DNA of 64,000 nucleotides from Alcanivorax nanhaiticus (GTDB lineage Bacteria > Pseudomonadota > Gammaproteobacteria > Pseudomonadales > Alcanivoracaceae): NCBI RefSeq assembly GCF_000756665.1, contig NZ_ARXV01000001.1:310001-374000 (forward strand). The letters are read 5' to 3'. Both the position numbers and the translations under genes were made by a program. The notes beneath the pieces were generated by a model. The model was given only the letters and a program-made list of their open reading frames with translations, ran no database searches and was not told where the DNA came from. This document shows positions 58,673 through 64,000 of this stretch, in pieces; position 1 is the stretch's first letter; each line of letters opens with the position of its first letter.

Positions 58673-61369
58673 ATGGCAAACCGAAGTCTGCACTCTCGCC
58701 TGATGCTGATGGCAATCCTGCCCGCCGCGCTTGCCGCGCTAGTGGTAGGCGGATACGCGCTGATCAGCCACCTGCTCAACGTGCAGGACAGCAACGCCAG
58801 CCGCCAGCAACTGCTGGCCGACAGTTTTGCCGCCCAACTGGAAAGCATGGATCACAGGGATACCCGCTCACAGCAGACCTTGCTGCACCGACTACTGGAG
58901 GAGCAGGATGTCCGTGCCGCCAGCCTGATTTTTGACGATAACCGCCCCCATCAGCATGCCGGTCCCCGATTACTGCCAACCGCCGGCGCCACCCTGGACA
59001 ACGATGGCAGGCTCGATACAGGCAGCAGCTGGCAAATCCGGCGTCCGATCAATCCCGGAAGCCCTGCCACCCTGACCATCGAGTTCTCACGCCAGGGCCA
59101 ATACATCTCCGTCCTGGAGAGCCTTGTCACACTGATCCTGATTACTCTCGGTGTACTGCTGCTGGCGATGATCCCGGCACTACGTTTCGGTCGTCAGCTA
59201 ACCCGCCCGATTCATGAAATGGTCTCCACCGTACAGCGAATCCGCGACGGTGATCTGAACATGAACATCAATACCCAGGCCCTCGGTGAGCTGGCTCAAC
59301 TGGAAACCGCCTTGCGACAGATGGTTGTGGCACTGGACGATGCCCAGACTGAACTGCAACAGAATGTGGACCAGGCCACTCAGGATCTGCGCGAAACCCT
59401 GGAAACCATCGAGATCCAGAACATCGAGCTGGACATGGCCCGCAAGGAAGCCCTCAAGGCCAGCCAGATCAAATCAGAGTTTCTGGCCAACATGAGCCAT
59501 GAAATCCGCACTCCTCTCAACGGCATTCTCGGCTTTACCAAACTGCTGGGCCGCTCCAGTATGACTCCACGCCAGCAGGACTATCTCAGCACCATTCACA
59601 AGAGCGCCGATTCCCTGCTGGCGATCATTAATGACATCCTCGATTTTTCCAAAATTGAAGCCGGCAAACTGTCGCTGGAGCACACCCCCCTCAACCTCCA
59701 CGACCTGATTGAAGATGTGCAGACCATGCTGGCTCCCATGGCACAGGACCGAGGTCTGGAACAGGCCGCGATTATCTACTCCGATGTCCCCCTGAACCTG
59801 CTTGGCGACCCCCAGCGTATTCGCCAGGTACTGACCAACCTGATCAGCAATGCCATCAAATTCACAGACACCGGCTCCGTTGTGGTTCGCGCCATGCTGG
59901 AAGAAAACCGGGGCGCAGAAGCCGTGATCAAAATGACCGTCACCGATACCGGTAACGGACTCAGCGCCGATCAGCAAAAGTCCCTCTTCAATGCCTTTAC
60001 CCAGGCAGATCAGAGTGCCCGTCGCCAGGAAGGTGGCACCGGACTTGGTCTGGCCATCAGCAAGCGGCTGGTGGAGGGCATGGGAGGTGAAATCGGCATC
60101 GAGAGCAGCGAAGGTAAAGGCTCCACGTTCTGGTTTACCCTCCGGGCGGAACGGGACCCGAAACAACGCCCCTCCATGTTCACCGAAGAGCTCAAACACA
60201 AGACCGTCACACTGGTGGAAACCGATGAATACGGCCGCCTCGGGCTGTATCACATGCTCAGTCACTGGCAAATGGAAATTCGTGAGCACCACAGCCTGGC
60301 GCACCTGATGACAGCCGCCGACAAGGGCGAACTGGCAAACAGCGACTTCCTCGTCGTCGGGGTGCCGAACCTGAATACCACCCCCGACCTGCAGCAGCAG
60401 GTCGATGATCTTGCGGCATTGGGACGCCCCATGCTGGTGCTGAGCAATAACCCGGAAACCGTTTCACGCTGGCTGGAAGATCTGCCTCACTGTCAGGTTC
60501 AGGGCAAACCCGCTACCCGTCAGCGACTACTCAATGCCTTGCTGGCACTGGCTGGAGAAGAAGGTAGTGAAAGCCTTAGCCTTGCACCGGCCCTTCAGCT
60601 TCATCAGCCTGTTTCGGTCATGGTGGTCGATGATCACCCCGGCAATTTGAAACTGGCGCGGGTATTCCTTGAAGAACTCGGTGCAGATGTCACCGCCTGT
60701 GAAAGTGGCGCCAGCGCCCTTGAAGCCTTCCAGCAGGACGATTTTGATCTCGTCTTCATGGACATCCAAATGCCCGGCATGGATGGAAAAACCACCACAG
60801 CCCGGATGCGCTCCCACGAAACAGGCACCAGGCACACCCCTATTGTTGCACTGACAGCCCATGCACTGGAAAGTGAACGGCGGGATCTCCTCGACAGCGG
60901 TCTTGATGACTACCTGAGCAAACCCATTAGCGAAAAACAGCTACGCTATACCCTGGAAAAATGGGTTCTCAAAACCACCAAGGATGATCTGATCCAGCAA
61001 CCGGAAGAGCCCGAAGTGCATAAACTGGAGGTCTTTGATGCGGCCCTTGCCCGCCGTCGTGCCGGTGGACGGGAAGCTCTGGCCAATGAAATGATGAGCA
61101 TGTTACTCGATAGCCTTGTTACCGATCGTCCGGCCATCTCCTCAGCCTTCGACAGTGGCGACGATGAGACACTCCTCGAGAGAGTCCACAAGCTTCATGG
61201 CGCCACCCGATACTGCGGAACCCCTCGGCTCGAACAGGCAGCCAAAGCACTGGAAGAGGCACTCAAAACCGGTAATGGCCGAGACATACTTGGCCCCTTG
61301 GTGGCGACATTATGTGATGAAATCTGTGCATTGGAGCATTACTGCCAGGCACCAGAAGTGAGCGAATAA
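58673..61369 (+). CDS. gacS: GacS/BarA hybrid sensor histidine kinase
   Basis: An 898-residue tripartite inner-membrane kinase. TM1 is at about 8-34 ([21 protein letters not shown]), a short periplasmic region precedes TM2 at about 155-178, then HAMP, the HisKA box [16 protein letters not shown] with phospho-His276, and HATPase boxes ([20 protein letters not shown]). A degenerate receiver-like domain lacking the phospho-Asp covers about 505-635. A true receiver follows with Asp697 ([11 protein letters not shown]), then an Hpt domain with His839 ([12 protein letters not shown]). It would phosphorylate GacA and so control small-RNA/RsmA-type regulation. gacA is not in the window. Confidence 0.95.
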   Translation: MANRSLHSRLMLMAILPAALAALVVGGYALISHLLNVQDSNASRQQLLADSFAAQLESMDHRDTRSQQTLLHRLLEEQDVRAASLIFDDNRPHQHAGPRLLPTAGATLDNDGRLDTGSSWQIRRPINPGSPATLTIEFSRQGQYISVLESLVTLILITLGVLLLAMIPALRFGRQLTRPIHEMVSTVQRIRDGDLNMNINTQALGELAQLETALRQMVVALDDAQTELQQNVDQATQDLRETLETIEIQNIELDMARKEALKASQIKSEFLANMSHEIRTPLNGILGFTKLLGRSSMTPRQQDYLSTIHKSADSLLAIINDILDFSKIEAGKLSLEHTPLNLHDLIEDVQTMLAPMAQDRGLEQAAIIYSDVPLNLLGDPQRIRQVLTNLISNAIKFTDTGSVVVRAMLEENRGAEAVIKMTVTDTGNGLSADQQKSLFNAFTQADQSARRQEGGTGLGLAISKRLVEGMGGEIGIESSEGKGSTFWFTLRAERDPKQRPSMFTEELKHKTVTLVETDEYGRLGLYHMLSHWQMEIREHHSLAHLMTAADKGELANSDFLVVGVPNLNTTPDLQQQVDDLAALGRPMLVLSNNPETVSRWLEDLPHCQVQGKPATRQRLLNALLALAGEEGSESLSLAPALQLHQPVSVMVVDDHPGNLKLARVFLEELGADVTACESGASALEAFQQDDFDLVFMDIQMPGMDGKTTTARMRSHETGTRHTPIVALTAHALESERRDLLDSGLDDYLSKPISEKQLRYTLEKWVLKTTKDDLIQQPEEPEVHKLEVFDAALARRRAGGREALANEMMSMLLDSLVTDRPAISSAFDSGDDETLLERVHKLHGATRYCGTPRLEQAAKALEEALKTGNGRDILGPLVATLCDEICALEHYCQAPEVSE

Positions 61370-61418
61370 GCACAGAACCCGTGGCCTGCCATGGGCAGCT
61401 GGATTACACTCGCCCACC

Positions 61419-62513
61419 ATGCGTGACGATACCCGTGATTACCTCAACCTGTTCCTGAACGACATCCCGATGCTGGATGTCCGCGCCCCGGTGGAATACA
61501 CCAAAGGCGCGTTCCCTGGCAGTACCAATATCGCCCTGATTAACGACGACGAACGGCATCAGATTGGTATCTGCTACAAGCAACAGGGCCAACAGGCGGC
61601 CATTGATCTTGGCAACCAGCTTGTCAGCGGCGCTGAACGTGAGCGCCGCATGCAAGCCTGGCAGGACTGGTGGCAGGCCAACCCCGGTGGCTACCTGTAC
61701 TGTTTCCGGGGCGGGCTGCGTAGCCAGACCACCCAGGCCTGGCTACGGGAAGCCGGTATCGATGCACCGTTAGTCACCGGTGGCTACAAGGCCATGCGCA
61801 CCTTCCTGCTGGAACAGCTGGAATCCTGCATCGCCACCCTGCCCTTCGACATTCTCTGCGGTCGTACCGGTTGTGCCAAAACCCGGGTTATCGAAGCCCA
61901 ACCCAATGCGGTAGATCTGGAAGGCCTGGCCCATCACAGAGGCTCGGCCTTTGGCCGCCGCCCCGGCGGGCAACCCAGCCAGATTGATTTTGAAAATGCC
62001 CTGGCTATTGCCTTCATCAAGATCCGCGCCGAACAGCCCACCCGCGTACTGCTGGAAGATGAAAGCAAGCTGATCGGTCGCTGCCACCTGCCCTTCAGCC
62101 TGCAGGACAAGATCAAGCTTCAGCCACGCATCATCATCAATGAATCCCTGGAATCCCGGGTTCAAATCACCCTGGAGGATTACGTGGTGGGGCCGCTGGA
62201 GGAATACCGGCAACACTTCGGTGAACATGAAGCCCTGCACCGGCTGGGAGAAGAATTACTCTCGGCCATGGATCGCATACGCCGCCGGCTGGGTGGGTTG
62301 CGCCACCAGCAATTACGCCAGCAGCTTGAGGAAGCGTTGGCAGTTCAAACCATCAATGGCGACCCTGAGCTGCATCGCGAGTGGATCCACACCCTGCTCG
62401 CTGACTATTACGATCCCATGTACGACTACATGCTTTCCAAACGTGAAGGTGACATTGTGTTTGAAGGCAGCCGAGAAGAAGTCTCCGACTTCCTGACTGA
62501 ACGCTCCCGCTAG
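61419..62513 (+). CDS. selU: tRNA 2-selenouridine synthase (MnmH/SelU)
   Basis: A 364-residue protein. N-terminal rhodanese domain with catalytic Cys95 (YLYCFRGGLRSQ) and 'MLDVRAPVEYTKGAF', followed by a P-loop domain. It geranylates 2-thiouridine at the wobble position of some tRNAs and replaces sulfur by selenium using selenophosphate. The Walker A loop reads GRTGCAKT (148-155), with Ala153 in place of the usual Gly. It starts 49 bases after gacS on the same strand. The usual selD is not in the window. Confidence 0.92.
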   Translation: MRDDTRDYLNLFLNDIPMLDVRAPVEYTKGAFPGSTNIALINDDERHQIGICYKQQGQQAAIDLGNQLVSGAERERRMQAWQDWWQANPGGYLYCFRGGLRSQTTQAWLREAGIDAPLVTGGYKAMRTFLLEQLESCIATLPFDILCGRTGCAKTRVIEAQPNAVDLEGLAHHRGSAFGRRPGGQPSQIDFENALAIAFIKIRAEQPTRVLLEDESKLIGRCHLPFSLQDKIKLQPRIIINESLESRVQITLEDYVVGPLEEYRQHFGEHEALHRLGEELLSAMDRIRRRLGGLRHQQLRQQLEEALAVQTINGDPELHREWIHTLLADYYDPMYDYMLSKREGDIVFEGSREEVSDFLTERSR

Positions 62514-62538
62514 CAGGGAGGGAGGGACAACAAGCCAC

Positions 62539-62672
62539 TGTGGGAGCGACGATCCGTCGCGATGTCCTCGCATTGGTTGTTTCGCGGTCGAACGCCCGCT
62601 CCCACAGGGGCAAGACTGCGGAGGCTTGCGGATCGAGATATCCGCTGTGGGAGCGACGGTTCCGTCGCGATG
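62539..62672. repeat. REP cluster between selU and the acyl-CoA dehydrogenase gene
   Basis: Three units: TGTGGGAGCGACGATCCGTCGC (in parts; one base changed in the stem), the inverse type CGCGGTCGAACGCCCGCTCCCAC, and TGTGGGAGCGACGG/CCGTCGC. Same family as the array at 50341. Confidence 0.85.
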
Positions 62673-62805
62673 CCCTGCTTGGCTGTTTCCCGGTCGGGTG
62701 ATTTCGCTCTCGTACGCGATTAGCCCCCGGAACCTTCCCATACTCTTTACTGACTCCCATGGCTAGGCCTGTAGCGCCAACCCGGTTGCTTACTGGCCCG
62801 ACCCA

Positions 62806-62861
62806 CCAGTCACATTGGTCAATGTGACTGGCCACCCCGTCTTCATAATCGAATGCATTCG
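62806..62861. promoter_or_regulatory. Two palindromes upstream of the acyl-CoA dehydrogenase gene
   Basis: CCAGTCACATTG-GT-CAATGTGACTGG (62806-62831), perfect 12-base arms, and CGAATGCATTCG (62850-62861), a perfect 12-base palindrome, 27-82 bases before the ATG. Both have operator-like size; the second resembles TetR-family sites. Factors unknown. Confidence 0.6.
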
Positions 62862-62887
62862 TTTAAAAACAACAGGGACTACAACCC

Positions 62888-64000
62888 ATGGCTAAAGATG
62901 CAGTAGGTTACGCGCTCACCGCGCTGAACCGCCTCGCCAGTTCCGAAGTACTGGACAAGATGGGGATGCGCAAGAGTGTCGAGCGCCTCGCCTATACCCT
63001 CACCAAAAGCGGCTTCCAGGTGATCACCACCACCGCACGTACCTTCAAGTCCAGCAAGCCGGGCAGCAAGCCGGAGCGCCTGAATGCCCCCGGCCACACC
63101 CGTGATCTGTTCGACCTCGGAATCACCGACGAACAACAGATGATCCGTGACAGCGTGCAAGCCTTCGCCAGCGAAGTGCTGCGCGAGCAGGCGGAACATG
63201 CTGACGCCGCACAAAAAACCAGTGATGAGGTACTGGCCCAAGCCCAGGAACTTGGCCTTAACTTCTTTGCCGTACCGGAAGCTCTGGGGGGGGCCGCCAC
63301 GGAACGCTCCACCGTCACCAGCATGCTGGTAGCGGAAGACCTGGCTTGCGGCGACATGGGTCAGGCGGTAGCGATTCTCGCTCCCATGGGTGTCGCCAAT
63401 GCTCTGACCCAATGGGGCACAGCATTGCAGCAAGACAAATACCTGAGCAGCTTTGCCGAAGAAAATCCGCCCAAGGCCACCATCGCCGTATGCGAACCGC
63501 GGCCGCTGTTCGACCCCATGGAACTGCAAACCACTGCACGTAAAAACGGGGACACCTACGTCATCAACGGTGAAAAATCCCTGGTGCCGCTGGCCGGTGA
63601 AGCTGAACTGTTCCTGGTAGCCGCACAGGCAGAAGATGGCCCGGCGGTCTTTATCATCGAAGGCGGCAGCGAAGGCTTCACCGTCGGCGAAGATCCGTCC
63701 ATGGGGGTGCGTGCCAGTGCCCAACGCCCGCTGACGCTGGACAATGTTCGAGTGCCTGCCGAGAACCGTCTGGGCAATGGTGATTTCGACTACCGCGCCT
63801 TTGTCGATCTGGGCACCCTCGCCTGGTGCGCACTGGCCATTGGTACCTGCCAGAGCGTGCTGGATTATGTTGGCCCCTACTGTAATGAGCGCACCGCCTT
63901 TGGCGAGCCCATCAGCCATCGTCAGTCCGTGGCTTTCATGATCGCCGACATGGCCATCGAACTGGATGCCATGCGCATGCTCACTTACCGCGCAGTGTGC
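62888..64000 (+). CDS. Acyl-CoA dehydrogenase with N-terminal extension (3' end outside window)
   Basis: 371 codons are present and the frame is still open at the window end. Residues 1-75 are an extension (YALTALNRLASSEVLDKMGM, then a Lys/Ser-rich stretch) not found in short acyl-CoA dehydrogenases. The dehydrogenase N-domain starts at DLFDLGITDEQQMIRDSVQAF in parts and is followed by 'TIAVCEPRPLFDP' in the position of the flavin motif, NGEKSLVPLA and VRVPAENRLG. The extension and the altered flavin motif suggest a FadE-type or long-chain enzyme. It is preceded by two operator-like palindromes, so it is probably regulated on its own. Confidence 0.85.
   Translation, partial: MAKDAVGYALTALNRLASSEVLDKMGMRKSVERLAYTLTKSGFQVITTTARTFKSSKPGSKPERLNAPGHTRDLFDLGITDEQQMIRDSVQAFASEVLREQAEHADAAQKTSDEVLAQAQELGLNFFAVPEALGGAATERSTVTSMLVAEDLACGDMGQAVAILAPMGVANALTQWGTALQQDKYLSSFAEENPPKATIAVCEPRPLFDPMELQTTARKNGDTYVINGEKSLVPLAGEAELFLVAAQAEDGPAVFIIEGGSEGFTVGEDPSMGVRASAQRPLTLDNVRVPAENRLGNGDFDYRAFVDLGTLAWCALAIGTCQSVLDYVGPYCNERTAFGEPISHRQSVAFMIADMAIELDAMRMLTYRAVC

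Overview
The window looks like chromosome from a marine, lipid- and hydrocarbon-oriented gammaproteobacterium, closest in style to Alcanivorax (inference from gene content and gene order; no search was run). Several blocks keep orders familiar from Pseudomonas: psrA/topA/lexA, rlmKL-rmf-pyrD, pepN-yeaC-nadK, and cysM-rlmD-relA-mazG beside gacS. Everything seen is chromosomal; there is no prophage, integrase, intact IS or CRISPR array.

Layout. 1-2.7 kb: a truncated TetR gene, then a DAHP synthase preceded by an aromatic-codon leader peptide, a terminator and a second aromatic-rich mini-ORF. 2.5-8.4 kb: a small membrane protein, a PhzF-family enzyme, psrA with its own operator, an outer-membrane protein with a COG2834-type partner, a lipase and a DUF6586 protein. 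8.6-20 kb: topA, uspA, a cyclic-nucleotide-domain protein, lexA-DUF1499-tatD, a glutaredoxin coupled to rlmKL, rmf, pyrD. 20.3-27.5 kb: a four-gene operon (DUF1302, DUF1329, YCF48-like, RND/MMPL) that looks like an envelope lipid or hydrophobe transport system. 27.7-37.4 kb: pepN, a VolA-like surface lipase lipoprotein, yeaC, nadK, a double-cNMP/rhodanese protein, a coiled-coil protein, an acidic micro-ORF. 37.8-38 kb: tRNA-Val and tRNA-Asp. 38.2-50.2 kb: an acyclic terpene utilisation (atu) cluster, atuR divergent from atuABCDEF-H. 50.3-57.6 kb: a REP array, a porin, mazG, relA, rlmD, a PolB-like exonuclease. 57.6-64 kb: cysM, gacS, selU and a truncated acyl-CoA dehydrogenase.

The functional theme is acquisition and breakdown of lipids and branched hydrocarbons: PsrA control, surface lipases, RND/DUF1302/DUF1329 transport, the atu pathway (geranyl-CoA carboxylase, citronellyl-CoA dehydrogenase, isohexenylglutaconyl-CoA hydratase) and FATP-type CoA ligase, set among stringent, SOS and Gac global regulators.

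The most unusual signal is in the intergenic DNA. Two families of palindromic elements have arms made of phased short tandem repeats: one with period 7 (AGYTNNN heptads ending in GGCGCG, around a GC-rich core hairpin) and one with period 9 (CACNGNGNN). Arm sequence changes from copy to copy but stays self-complementary within each copy, and nearly all copies start at or within a few bases of a stop codon, in some cases supplying the stop codon. These sit beside Pseudomonas-like REP/BIME elements and one 180-bp MITE-like palindrome.
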